This document shows positions 25,944-36,489 of a stretch of DNA of 64,000 nt, in pieces. Made by a program: the position numbers and the translations under genes. The notes beneath the pieces are model-generated. The model did no database searches. It saw only the letters and a list, made by a program, of their open reading frames with translations, and was not told the origin of the DNA. Location of the stretch: NCBI GenBank assembly GCA_963836605.1, contig CAWIKB010000014.1:310001-374000 (forward strand), in the 5' to 3' direction. This DNA is from Bog-473 sp963836605 (GTDB taxonomy: Bacteria; Actinomycetota; Acidimicrobiia; Acidimicrobiales; RAAP-2). Within the stretch, counting starts at the first letter, position 1. Each line of letters opens with the position of its first letter.

Positions 25944-27566
25944 ATGCAAATCGTCCACCAGGAGGCGCGGAAACGGCGCAGCCTCCGCTACGAAAGCGGG
26001 CCTCCGGCGCGCCGTGACCATGGGAGGCACCCTGATGGGCGCCGCACTGGTCACCGCTGCCTTCAGCCTGCCGGCCGGGGCCACGCAGGTGCCGCCGGCC
26101 AACAACACCTTGATCGGCAGCGGCTCGAGCACGACGTACAGCATGATGCAGTAGCTGGACCTGCTGTTCAACTCGTCGCCGGCTGCCAGACGTTCGTGCC
26201 GTTCCCGTCGGCCACCACCCCGCAGACGCTCGACTACAGCTGCGCCGGACCACACCGACCATGGCCACCAACGCAGGAGAACCCCTACAACGACATCTCG
26301 CGTGCAGGAGGCCGCGCTTGGTTCGAGCAACGGGATCCAGCAGCTCGAGGACCAGGGTCCGCACGGCGCGACCGCCTCACCTTCGGGAGGCACCAACATC
26401 GCAACGTGGCCAACAACCAGAGTTACGCCCGCAGCTCGCGTGCGCTCGACCTCGCGACCTCAAGGGCCTGAACTTCGTGGCCTACGCCCAGGACGGGCGT
26501 GACGTGGTTCCACTACACCAATGTGGCAACGTGGCCACCCCGTGGCGGCCGCTGTGCACGACCTGACCCAGACGCAGATTCAGGACATCTACAACGGCAC
26601 CTACACCAACTGGAATCAGTTGTGCAACCCCGCCACCGACCCGGTGAATCCGGAGCGTGCGGATCTAACGCCCCGATCGTGGTGTTCGCGGCCCAGGAGG
26701 GATCGGGTACCCAGGGCACGTGGAAGACGTTCCTCGGCTTCGACCCCTCGGCAGCCGACCAACCAGGTGAACTGCTACACGCCTCGGGCGGGTCCAAGAC
26801 CTGCGTCGGCCCGGCCGTCATCTTCGAGAACGAGGATGTGCAGATGATGACCAGCGGCCTTCACCAGCCAGCCAGGCGGGTTCATCAACAAGACCAACCC
26901 GATCTGGAACGGTGGGACGGCGGGAGCCACCACCGCACCAGATCAAGAGCCGATGCCATCTTCTTCTTCTCAGTGGGTAAGTACAGCGTCTCAAGTGCTC
27001 AAGAGGGGTCAATCGACTGTGGTGGCGTCCCGCGCAGGCCGCGCCAAGAGCGCGTTGGAGTCGATCGGCGGCGTGGCTCCGACGGAGCAGAACATCCTCG
27101 ACGGCCAGTTCGGTGATGACCGGTACCTGTACAACGTCTACTCCAACGGCTCGAACGCCAACATCCCGGCTGCCACGGCCGCCACGCTCAACTACGTGAG
27201 CGAGATCGGGTTCATGTGCAACCCGAATAAGGGAGCCGACGACGGCGACGGTGGACCCCAACACTGGGGCCGAACGTACATCACGAGGTCCAGAAGGTTA
27301 TCCTCAACCAGGGCTTCTACCCGATCTCGGCTGGGGCAGCGTCCGGCACGATCAACCAGACCCCGATTGACGAGGGCACGGTGCCGAACCCGGCCAGCGG
27401 TCTCCTGGCGATCTGACGTCGGGTGGCCAAGGGACTGGGTCAGAACTCATCGGACAACGGGTACGCCCAGTACAAGCCGTTCGATACGTTCGCCAAGACG
27501 GGGCCGAACAACGACCCCGCGGGCTTCTGCCTGACCACGGACACGGACTCGAACGCCAGCAGCTAA
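25944..27566 (+). pseudogene. pstS: PstS-type phosphate-binding protein, heavily frameshifted
   Basis: The gene can be followed only by switching frame at least eight times. ATG 25944 follows GAGGAGAGG. After an early shift a signal peptide is clear (MGGTLMGAALVTAAFSLPAG), then NNTLIGSGSSTTYSMMQ, the phosphate-binding start of PstS-like proteins, then a stop at 26152-26154. Later fragments include GCQTFVPFPSATTPQTLDYS, APIVVFAAQEGSGTQGTWKT (the SGT phosphate loop) and ALESIGGVAPTEQNILDGQF, ending at TAA 27566 with DTDSNASS. The full protein would be about 540 residues. It lies between a PHO-box-like element and pstC. Decay and dense sequencing error both fit; conserved residues survive in every fragment, which favours error. 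Confidence 0.75.
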
Positions 27567-27589
27567 GGATTCGGGACCCCGAACGGCGT

Positions 27590-27657
27590 GCCTGGGTCTT
27601 CGCACCCAGGCAGGTCCGGGGAAGTCAGGACCCAGCCCGAAGGGGCTGGGTCCTGAC
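27590..27657 (+). terminator. Tandem strong hairpins between pstS and pstC
   Basis: Two perfect stem-loops: GCCTGGGT/ACCCAGGC (27590-27611) and a 14-base-pair stem (27624-27637 with 27644-27657) with a 6-base loop. No T-run follows, so they may stabilise the pstS mRNA end or reduce read-through, as intercistronic hairpins often do after binding-protein genes. Confidence 0.6.
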
Positions 27658-27816
27658 CCGTTCCCGGAAGGTTTCCCGAAGGGCGTTTGTGAGAATCCAG
27701 AGTTCATCCCTGTGATTTATGAAGCCTGTTGAATATGTAGAATCAAGTGATATTGGAGAGCGCCGGGGGAGAGGACCCGGCGCTCCTGAGCGGGCAAGCC
27801 GGATGGCAGGATCCCA

Positions 27817-28837
27817 GTGACCTACAGCACAGCCGACTTACTGCAACGACCGGGGGGCGACCCGGTGCCCCGGCTCGTGGTGACGCAGCGGACCACGGGC
27901 GACCGCTGGTTCCGAGGCACGTCGATGACGGCCGGGATCAGCGTGTTCGTGATCCTCGCCCTCATCGGCATCTTCCTGGCCATCCAGGCCTGGCCGGCCT
28001 TCGAGTACATGGGCCTGCGGTTCTTCACCACCCCGGCCTGGGTCCCCCAGCCCCAGCACGGCCACCCCGCCGAGATCGGCATCGCGGTGGCCGCCGTGGG
28101 CACCGTGCTGATCGCCCTCATCGCCCTGGTCATCGCCGTGCCGGTGTCCATCGCCTCGGCCCTCTTCATCAGCGAGTACGCCCCGCGCACGCTGTTCGGT
28201 GTGATCCCCTTCAAGAGCCTGCTGACCTCGGTGGTGGACCTGATGGCGGCCGTGCCCAGCATCATCTACGGCCTGTGGGGCCTGCTGGTGCTCGAGCCTC
28301 ACATGGTGGGCCTCTCCCGGTGGATCTCGGACCACGTCAGCTTCATCCCCATCTTCAAGGTGGCCCCCGGCACCACCGTTTTCACCGGTTCTTCGTTCAT
28401 CGCCGGTGTCCTGGTGTCCATCATGGTGCTGCCCATCGTCACCTCCATCTGCCGGGAGATCTTCTCCCTGACCCCCCTCCCCGAGCGCGAGGCCGCCCTG
28501 GCGCTCGGGGCCAGCCGGGCCCGGGTCATCCGCGACGTCGTCCTGCCCTTCGGCAAGGGTGGCCTGGTGGGGGCGGTCATGCTCGGCCTGGGGCGCGCCC
28601 TCGGCGAGGCCATCGCGGTGAGCCTCATCATCTCGCTGTCCTTCGAGCGCAACTTTCGCATCCTGTCTTCGGGGGCGAACTCCATCGCGTCGCTCATCGC
28701 CAACCTCTTCGGTTCGGGCGGGAAGCTCGGCCTGTCGGGCCTGCTGGCTGCGGGCCTGGTGCTTGTTCCTCTTCACCCTCGCCGTCAACACCGTGGCCTC
28801 GGTGATCGTCAGCCGGACCCGGTTGCGGAACGCATGA
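27817..28837 (+). CDS. pstC: Phosphate ABC transporter permease PstC, frameshifted near its end
   Basis: PstC is one of two membrane subunits of the high-affinity phosphate importer. GTG 27817 starts a protein with a first helix at ISVFVILALIGIFLAIQAWP and the permease EAA loop EREAALALGASRARVIRDVV. As read, the frame departs after GLLAAGLVL. One surplus T at about 28762-28765 explains it: the corrected end is LFLFTLAVNTVASVIVSRTR ending at TGA 28837. The corrected stop overlaps the pstA ATG (ATGA). About 339 residues when corrected. Confidence 0.92.
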
Positions 28838-30862
28838 CCACCACCCTCACCCGTCCTTCGAGCGGCGCTCCGAGTGAGCCCCCGACCCGCGTCGTTCCGG
28901 CGGCCCGGCCGGAACGCAAGCGCATCCGGCCGCGGGACTTCAAACCCATCGGACGCGGCGCTGGTCGGGGTCACGCTGCTGGCGGCGTGGTGCATCGTGT
29001 GGATCGTCTTCGACCAGCTGACCCTGCTCTCGGGCGCGTTCGGGTTCGTGGTCAGTGTGGCCGTGATCTTCCTTGTTCTCTACTACGTGTTGAACCGTCA
29101 GCTCTTCGGCCGCCGGGTGGCGGCCGACCGGGCGACCGGGGCCCTGGTCTCGATCGGCGTCCTCTGCATGCTCACCCCGCTGGTGCTGCTGGTCGGGTTC
29201 CTCTTCGTCAAGGGGATCGGCCTGCTCTCGTGGCATCTCCTCACCGCTACCCAGAACAAGGCCCTGGAGATCTGCGCCAAGGGCCAGACCTGTGTCAAGC
29301 CGGGCGTCTTCCAGGCCATCATCGGGACGTTCGAGCAGGTCGGCTTCGCCGTGCTGATCGGGGTCCCCGCCGGCATCCTGACCGCCATCTTCCTCAACGA
29401 GGTCGGGGGCCGGTTCACCCAAGCGGTGCGTGTGGTGGTCACGGCCATGAGCGGGCTCCCCGCCATCGTGGCCGGGATCTTCATCTACTCCATCGTGGTC
29501 ATCAAATTCGGGTTCTCCGGATTCGCCGGCTCCCTGGCCCTGGCCGTTCTCCTGCTCCCCACGGTGACCCGCGGGACCGAAGAGGTCCTCAAGATCGTCC
29601 CCGACGACCTGCGCGAGGCTTCGGCCGCCCTGGGCGCTCCCCAATGGCGTACCGTCTGGTCGGTGGTCCTGCCGACGGCCCGCTCGGGCATCCTCACCGC
29701 GGTGCTGCTCGGCATCGCCGTGGCCATCGGCGAGACCGCTCCCCTCCTCTTCACCGTCTTCGGGTCGAAGGTCACCAACTGGAACCTTTTCAGCGGTCCC
29801 CAGGCGTCGCTGCCGCTCTTGATCTACACCTCGGTGAAGTCGTCGCAGAACGGGGACGTGGCGCTCGGGTATGCCGCCGCCCTCGTATTGTTCCTGCTGG
29901 TGTTCTCCGTCTTCATCCTTGCCCGGATACTCGGCAGCCCCTGGCTCGGCCGCAAGGTCCGGAATCGTTCCAATCAGCGCATGGCCGATGCGGCGGCGCG
30001 TGGTGTGGCAGGAGGCCCGGTGCAATTGAGCATCACCTACGAACAGAAGATCCTGGCGGCCGACGCGAAGCGACACCCGGGCTTCGACAGCACGGCGGGC
30101 GAGATGGTGACCGATGACGTCTGCGCCTGGTTCGGCGACCGCCTGGTGCTCGAAGGCGTCAGCTTGAACATGGAGCGGAGCAAGGTCACCGCGCTGATCG
30201 GCCCCTCGGGCTGTGGCAAGTCGACCTTCCTCCGCATCCTCAACCGGATGCACGAGACCATCGCGGGAGCGCAGCTGGCCGGGACGGTGGCGCTGAACGG
30301 GCTCGACGTGTACGACCCGAGCCAGCGCGCCACCGACGTGCGGCGGCATATCGGCATGGTCTTCCAGCGGCCGAACCCGTTCCCGGCCATGACCATCTAC
30401 CAGAACGTGCTCTCCGGCCTGCGCTTCAACCAGATCAAAGTGGAGAACGGCGACGACCTGGTGGAGGAGGCCCTGACCAAGGCCGGCTTGTGGAACGAGG
30501 TCCGCACCCGGCTCAAGGCCCTCGGCGGCGACCTGTCCGGTGGGCAGCAGCAGCGTCTCTGCATCGCCCGGGCGCTGGCCCTTCGCCCGGCCGTGCTCCT
30601 GATGGATGAGCCCTGCTCCGCCCTCGATCCCACCTCGACCCGCCGCATCGAGCAGACCATCGCCGAGATCTCCCACGAGGTGACCGTCGTCATCGTGACG
30701 CACAACATGCAACAGGCCCAGCGGGTCTCGGACACCTGCGCCTTCTTCCTGGCCGGTGAGAACGAACCGGGCCGGGTGGTCGAGGACGGGTCGACCGACA
30801 TGATGTTCAACTCGCCCAGCGATCCGAGGACCCACGACTATGTCAACGGCCAGTTCGGGTAG
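28834..30862 (+). CDS. pstA-pstB: PstA permease and PstB ATPase in one continuous reading frame
   Basis: ATG at 28834 overlaps pstC. A one-base shift near 28945 joins the N-terminus (MTTTLTRPSSGAPSEPPTR) to the membrane part. PstA follows, with about eight helices and the EAA loop LREASAALGAPQWRTVWSVV. With no stop, the frame runs through a linker of about 60 residues into PstB: Walker A IGPSGCGKSTFLR, signature LSGGQQQR, Walker B VLLMDEPCSALDP, and the switch His in VTHNMQQAQRV. PstB could also start internally at ATG 29981. PstA and PstB are normally separate, so this is either a true fusion or a lost stop. It overlaps the next gene by 23 bases. Confidence 0.88.
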
Positions 30863-32515
30863 CCGGGTGCGGGCCGCGGTGCTGGCCTGCCTCGCCGCCC
30901 TCGTCTCCATCCCCACCCTGGCTGCGTTCGAGGGTGCGGCCACGCCGCCGGCCTCGGCCAGCGGACCGACCGTGCTCGGGTCGGGCTCGAGCTACGCCGC
31001 CGTCGCCCTGGACCAGTGGACGGCCCAGGCGGCGTCGTTGAACATCGGCAACATCAACTACCAGACGTCCTCGTCGGTCATCGGCTTGAACGACTACGCG
31101 CAGGGCCAGCTCAACTTCGCCGCCAGCGAGATCGGCTACTCCACGGGACAGTCGGCCTACACGCCCCAGGCGCCCTATGCCCCGTACCAGTACCTGCCCG
31201 ACGTGGCCGGGGCCATCTGCCTCATGTACAACGTGCCGAGCTCGACCGGGCAGAGCATCACCAACCTCCAGCTCGACGCCGGCACGCTCCTGAAGATCTT
31301 CACCGGCCAGATCCAGAACTGGAACGATCCCGGCCATCGCCGCGCTCAACGGGGGCGTGGCCCTGCCCAACATGCCCATCACCAAGGCCTTCCGGACGGA
31401 CGCTTCGGGCGACAACTACATCTTCTCGGACTACTTCTCGACTCTGTTCGGCCCCCAGTGGAACGCCTTCACGGCAGCCATGGGCACGCCGCCGGGGGCC
31501 CAGGCCATCTACCCGCAGCCCTCGAACGGGCAGGGAGGCCAGCACGGGATCTACAACATCACAGGGTTTCAGGGGCAGAACGGGTCCGACGTCGCCTCCC
31601 AGTACGTGAACGACAACGCGGGCAGCATCACCTACGTCGAGACGGCCTACGCCATACGGCTCGGGCGCCCGTGCGCGGCGGTGGAGAATGCGTCCACCGC
31701 GTTCGTGAAGCCGTCGGCGACGGGCGACGCCATCGCCTTGACGAAGGATGCGCTGGCGCCCGACCTGGAGCAGAACCTCACCGGCGTCTTCCTCAACACG
31801 GATCCGGCGGCCTATCCCATTTCGGCCTACAGCTACCTCATCACCCAGGTGACGCCGAACCCACCGGCTGCGATCGGTGCCGAGATGGGCCAGTTCATCC
31901 AATTCATCGCCTGCCGAGGACAGATACGCGGCGGGCACGCTCGGCTACTCGCCGATCCCACCCAACCTGGTCTCCGATGACTTCGCGGCGGTGAACCGGC
32001 TCAACGGCGCGGCCCAACTCCCGACGCCGACGGCGGCGAACTGCCCCAACCCGTACCTGACCGGCCAGATAACGGTGGCCGGGATACCCAACGTGGCGCC
32101 GGCGGTCACCCCGGGGTCAGGAGCGGCCATCGCGGGAGCGGGAAGTGGCAACGGGGCCGGGGCCGGGGCCGGGGCCGGGGCCGGGGCCGGGGCCGGGGCC
32201 GGTAACGGTGCCAATACGACGACGACCAACGGGGCGGCCAGCCAGGCCGCGGTTGCCGCCGCCGCCGCCGCCATCGCAGCGAAACAGGCCCAGAAGGCGA
32301 AGCAACTCGGGCAGCATGCCGCGAGTGCCCAGCCGCTGGGATTGGCCGAGAGCCTGGCCGCGCAGCGGCTGCTCTCCCAGAAGCCCCCATCCATGCAGAT
32401 GCTCGGGTGGACGCTGCTGATCGTCCTCGTCTTCGTCGGCGTGCCCCTGGGCATCGCGTTCGTGTGGCGACGACGCAAGCCGCCCACCGATCCCGGAGCG
32501 GGGGCGACGCCATGA
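30840..32515 (+). CDS. PstS-like phosphate-binding protein with C-terminal membrane anchor, two frameshifts
   Basis: ATG 30840 lies within the end of pstB. It has a signal peptide (VRAAVLACLAALVSIPTLAA), then GPTVLGSGSSYAAVALDQW and GQLNFAASEIGYST, as in PstS-like proteins. The phosphate loop region reads RTDASGDNYIFSDYFS, i.e. SGDN instead of SGTT. Single surplus bases near 31330 and 31918 must be removed. After the binding domain come a Gly-Ala repeat, a Lys/Gln/Ala-rich helix, then a membrane helix (LGWTLLIVLVFVGVPLGIAF) and RRRK. The protein is thus held on the outer face of the membrane. No LPxTG motif precedes the helix. The stop overlaps the next gene (ATGA). Confidence 0.82.
32153..32200 (+). 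repeat. (GGGGCC)8 hexanucleotide repeat
   Basis: Eight perfect GGGGCC units encode eight Gly-Ala dipeptides between the binding domain and the membrane anchor of the PstS-like protein. The repeat is slippage-prone and the G-rich strand could form quadruplexes. Length changes keep the frame, so linker length may vary between strains. Confidence 0.9.
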
Positions 32516-35167
32516 TTCGAAGCTCCAACGGCCAACGGGCGTTGATCGCGGTCGGCACCGGCCTCCTGGTGTTCGGGAGCCTGGTGCTCGGCATGCTCCC
32601 CGCCGCTGCGAACTCGCAATCGGCGCCGCACCACCACGACGACCACGCACGTGTCGGCCCACTCGACGCCGACCACCTCGGGTGCGGCCCCCACGTCGAC
32701 GGCGCCCAGCACAGCGCCGATCTCGTCGACCGCCCCCACGGACGGGGCGGCGACGACCCGGACGCCTGAGACGCCCAACAAGAGGACAACCACCACCACT
32801 TCGCCACCCACCACGACCACCACCGTTGCCCACGGATCCCCGGTCGCCGGCGGTGTCGTGCCGTGCTCGCAGATGCCCACCGGCGTGCCGACGACTACGG
32901 GTGACACCTGCGCCGAGATGCCGTGTCCCACCGGGACCAACTGCGGCGTCGTGGTGGCGGCCCCGACCTCGGGCCTCGGACCCGGCCAGTACGTCTACCT
33001 CAACTTCTACAACTTCTTGCCCGGGGACACCGGCACCACCATCTACTACTGCGCCGACCCCGGAGCATCGACCACGCTCACCTCGACGCCCGACCTGCGG
33101 GAACACCGACACCGACTCGTACGCCGAGGCTCCCCAGCAGGTCCGCATCTATCCGGCCTCGTCGTCCACCCTCATCCCCGGGGGCACCTCGGCGGCCAGC
33201 ATGCAGGCGGCCGAGGTCTCCGCGCCGAGCCTTCCCATCGACGGGCAGCAGTACAACCCAACGCGTCGCCGAGCCGGGGTTCTACTGTGACGGGACCACG
33301 TGCCAACGCCTGCTCCATCGTGATCACCGACGCCTCCATCACCCCCGGCAACCCGGCCTCGACGTCCTCCAACAGCGTGGAGATCCCGTTGACCTTCGCG
33401 GACGGCTCGGGCGGTTGCTCCAACTCCACCATCGTCACCACCGAGAGCGAGTTCGGCATTGAGCTCCTGATGCCCGAATTGGCGAAACTGAGCTGCGCCA
33501 ACGACCCCACGACGGCCGTCAGCCCCATCAATACCGCCACCGATGGGCTGCAGGCGGTCACCGACCTGGCGGCTACTGGTTCCTTGACGCAGATTGCCTT
33601 CACCGAGGACCCCGAGTCGGCCGGCCAGCAGGCCCAGCTCAAGGGACGGGAAGTTCGCTCTCGATACCGGTGGCGTTGACCGCCAATGTGGTGTCGTTCT
33701 TCTCGCAACTCAACTTCCAGGGCAATTTCACCTTGGACCAGACGGACCTGACACCGACCATGGCCGCCGGCCTCCTCACCGATGCCTCGAATTACAACGG
33801 CGCCGCGTCGACCGACGACAAGGTGGCCTGCAGCGGTCCGAGCGTGGGAACGACCACAACGGCCAGGGCAACTGCGTGCTGTGCAATTCGGGCCCGGGCC
33901 CGTGCTTCGGGAACGCCACGTGCTCCCTGTACTCCCAGCTCAACTTCATCAACGGGTACAACCAGTTCTCCTCCGCCCAAGCGGTGCAGCGATCGGACCA
34001 CTCGGGCACCACCGACCAGCTCTTCAACTGGCTCTGCAACGCACCGGTCGTGCCGCTCGACTTCGGCACGAAGCCCACCGAGTCCATCGTCGGGTGCCCA
34101 GGAGCTCGAGGTCGGACTGACCCCGGCCACCGGACCGCCGGTCACTTCGTGCCCCACCACCGACCAGATGCCACCGGTCAACGGCGCCGCATCGCCTGAT
34201 CACGGTCAACGACCCGAGCCAGCAGGCCCTCAAGTCCAACCTGGCCGTGTTCCAGAGCGGCACGACGGCCGAGGCGACGGCCGCCTTTGCCGACATGAAC
34301 TGGGCCGAGTCCCGCTACTACGGGATGAACGTGGCGGCCCTGCAGAACGCCGAAGGAGCCTTCGTCCAGCCCACGGCCACCTCCCTCGAAGCGGGGCTCA
34401 ACGACGCCACCAAGAACGCCGACGGCTCGTTCACCATGGTGAACTCCACCACCGACGCGGCGGCCTACCCCATGACCAGTGTGGTCTACGCCGTCGTGCC
34501 GACCGCCCCGATGGCGAGTGCCGACGCGGCGGCGGTTACCGAACTGCTCACCCAGTTGCTGAACATGACCGGCGCCGGCGGCAGCGCCAACTCGACGCTC
34601 CCCGACGGCTTCGTCCCCCTCACCTCGGCGGTGACCGCCCAGGCCACGGCCGACATCGCCAAGGACATCACAGTGATCCCGCCGGTCACCGTCCCCCCCA
34701 CCACCACCACGACCACGCCGGCCACGACGCCCACGACCGCGCCATCAGGTGGTGGATCAACCGACAACGGATCGGGCAGTTCTGACCTCTCGGTTGTCGG
34801 CAACACGGGGAACACGGGGAACACGGGTGTCCCCGACTACGGCCAACCGATCGCGGCGGCGGACGGGCTCGGCTCGGCCGCGGCGAACGCCATCACCGCC
34901 GCCAATTCCGGACCTCTCGGTGCCGGCTCCGGTCATCGAGGCACCCTGCCCTGCTCGGTCCGCTCCTGCCCGGGTTCTCGCTGGTGGCCAGCCATGGACG
35001 GGTGCTCGTGCCCGAGGCCCTGGCCATCGGGATCGCCGCGGTGCTCGTCGGAGGCGGCGCTGATGACCATCGGCATCATGCGCCGGCGTCGGTCCCTTCT
35101 GGGTGCGGCGGCCGCGGCAGGTGTGGAGGGCGCCCTCGAACCCGAGCAGCGGCCGGAGCCGCAATGA
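32512..35167 (+). pseudogene. Large surface PstS-like protein with C-terminal anchor, read through about eleven frameshifts
   Basis: ATG 32512 overlaps the previous stop. It begins with a signal peptide (ALIAVGTGLLVFGSLVLGML) and then a Thr/Pro/Ser-rich stretch. An additional extracellular domain with many Cys (about 32850-33640) precedes a PstS-like domain: ALTANVVSFFSQLNFQGNF, then the phosphate loop VQRSDHSGTTDQLFNWLC, then SRYYGMNVAALQNAEGAFVQ and AYPMTSVVYAVV. A Thr/Pro linker (NTGNTGNTG repeats) leads to a membrane helix (LAIGIAAVLVGGGALMTIGI) and RRRR. About 885 residues if intact. Most shifts are +1. The protein pattern is well kept across the shifts, so I think the gene is functional in the organism and the indels are data errors, but I cannot prove this. 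Confidence 0.7.
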
Positions 35168-36489
35168 CCGATGAGCGGTCGATCGAGGTCTTCGACGAGC
35201 CGCATTCAGAACCATCCGGCGCCACCACGGGCGGTCTGGCCACTCGATTCGTCGGCGCGCCTGCTCGTACCGCCGAGAGAGCACCAGAGGCCGAGGCCCT
35301 GACTCACCACGAGACCCAGACGCCTCCTCAGGCTTCCGAGAACCCGACTTCCGAACCGGTCACGGCCCCGACGGACCCCGTGACGGCCCGGACCGAACCG
35401 GTCACCGAATCCACACCGACCGTGACCGAGACGTTGCCCGCGGTGACCGCGTCCACCCCCGCCGTCACCGCACCGGCACCGTGGCCACCACCACCACCAC
35501 CACCGCCTGACGCCGTCGTTTCGCCTCCCCAGCAGCGACCCGTCCCCCCGGCGCGCCCGCCCCCACCGGTCGAACAGCCGCGACCCGTCCCCCCGGCGCC
35601 TCCGTCCGCACCGGCCGAGGCGTCGCCGGAGAGCGAGCCGGCCACCGCGGCCGGGCCCAGGAGCGACGGGACCAGGCTGCTCAGGGCCGGGATGGTGGCT
35701 TCGACGATCGGTCTCTGCGCCTTGATGTTCGTTGGCTACGTGTACTTCTTCTCCAACCTGCAGGAGCACCGCGAGCAGCACGCTCTCATCAACCAGTTCA
35801 CGACGGCCAACAAGGCCCAGATCCTCTCGGGGCGGCTCATTGCCGAGGGGAACCCGGCCGGAGTGTTGACCATCCCGGCCCTCGGGATCTCCGAGGTGGT
35901 GGTGCAGGGAACCAGCGCCTCCGACCTGCTGAAGGGTCCGGGGCTCATGCCCGGCACGGCCCGACCGGGCTCGCTGGGCAACTCGGTGATCGCCGGGCAC
36001 CGCACCATCGCCGGCTCGCCCTTCGCCGATATCGGCGAACTCCGCGTCGGCGCCGTGGTCGGGGTGGTGACCGCACGGGGCGCCTATCGCTACAAGGTCG
36101 TGGCGGTGGGCAGCGCCCGCCCCGGGGCCAAGGATCCGATCAGCCCCAGCCGCCATCCGCGGCTGACGCTGGTCACCTCGGGCGGGACGGCGGCCAGCCT
36201 CGGGCGGACCTACGTCGTGGCCAGGCTGGTGAGCACCCCCAACCATCTCCCCATCCCTCGGCACCCGCCGACGGCGGCCCAACGCGGCCTGGGCGGGGAC
36301 TCGTCCGCTGTGGTGTCGTCCGTCCTGTGGGGCCTGGTGCTGGCGGCCGGACTGGCGGCCACCTTCTGGTCCTACTGGCGCTTCCGGGGACGGCACTGGT
36401 CGGTGTACCTGCTCTCGACGCCCATACTGTTGGCCATGGCCTTCCTCTGGTACGAGAACCTGATCCGGCTCCTGCCGGCGACGATGTAG
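35164..36489 (+). CDS. Sortase-fold membrane protein with Ser at the catalytic Cys position
   Basis: 441 residues in an unbroken frame, ATG 35164 overlapping the previous stop. Residues 1-173 are cytoplasmic, Thr/Pro-rich, with PVTAxT-type repeats and a run of eight Pro. A membrane helix follows (about 174-196). The sortase barrel occupies about 225-355: LTIPALGISEVVVQGTS, GNSVIAGHRTIAGSPFADIG (catalytic His279) and RLTLVTSGGTAASLGRTYVV (Arg348). The catalytic Cys of TLxTC is Ser339 (TCG, 36178-36180). Two more helices end the protein (about 383-401, 413-431). The preceding two genes encode surface proteins with C-terminal helices and Arg-rich tails, plausible partners. Transpeptidase activity with Ser is doubtful; it may act as a pseudo-enzyme scaffold. 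Confidence 0.85.
   Translation: MTDERSIEVFDEPHSEPSGATTGGLATRFVGAPARTAERAPEAEALTHHETQTPPQASENPTSEPVTAPTDPVTARTEPVTESTPTVTETLPAVTASTPAVTAPAPWPPPPPPPPDAVVSPPQQRPVPPARPPPPVEQPRPVPPAPPSAPAEASPESEPATAAGPRSDGTRLLRAGMVASTIGLCALMFVGYVYFFSNLQEHREQHALINQFTTANKAQILSGRLIAEGNPAGVLTIPALGISEVVVQGTSASDLLKGPGLMPGTARPGSLGNSVIAGHRTIAGSPFADIGELRVGAVVGVVTARGAYRYKVVAVGSARPGAKDPISPSRHPRLTLVTSGGTAASLGRTYVVARLVSTPNHLPIPRHPPTAAQRGLGGDSSAVVSSVLWGLVLAAGLAATFWSYWRFRGRHWSVYLLSTPILLAMAFLWYENLIRLLPATM

Noticed and set aside
32153..32200. CRISPR or satellite array
   Set aside because: Six-base units without spacers, inside a coding region.
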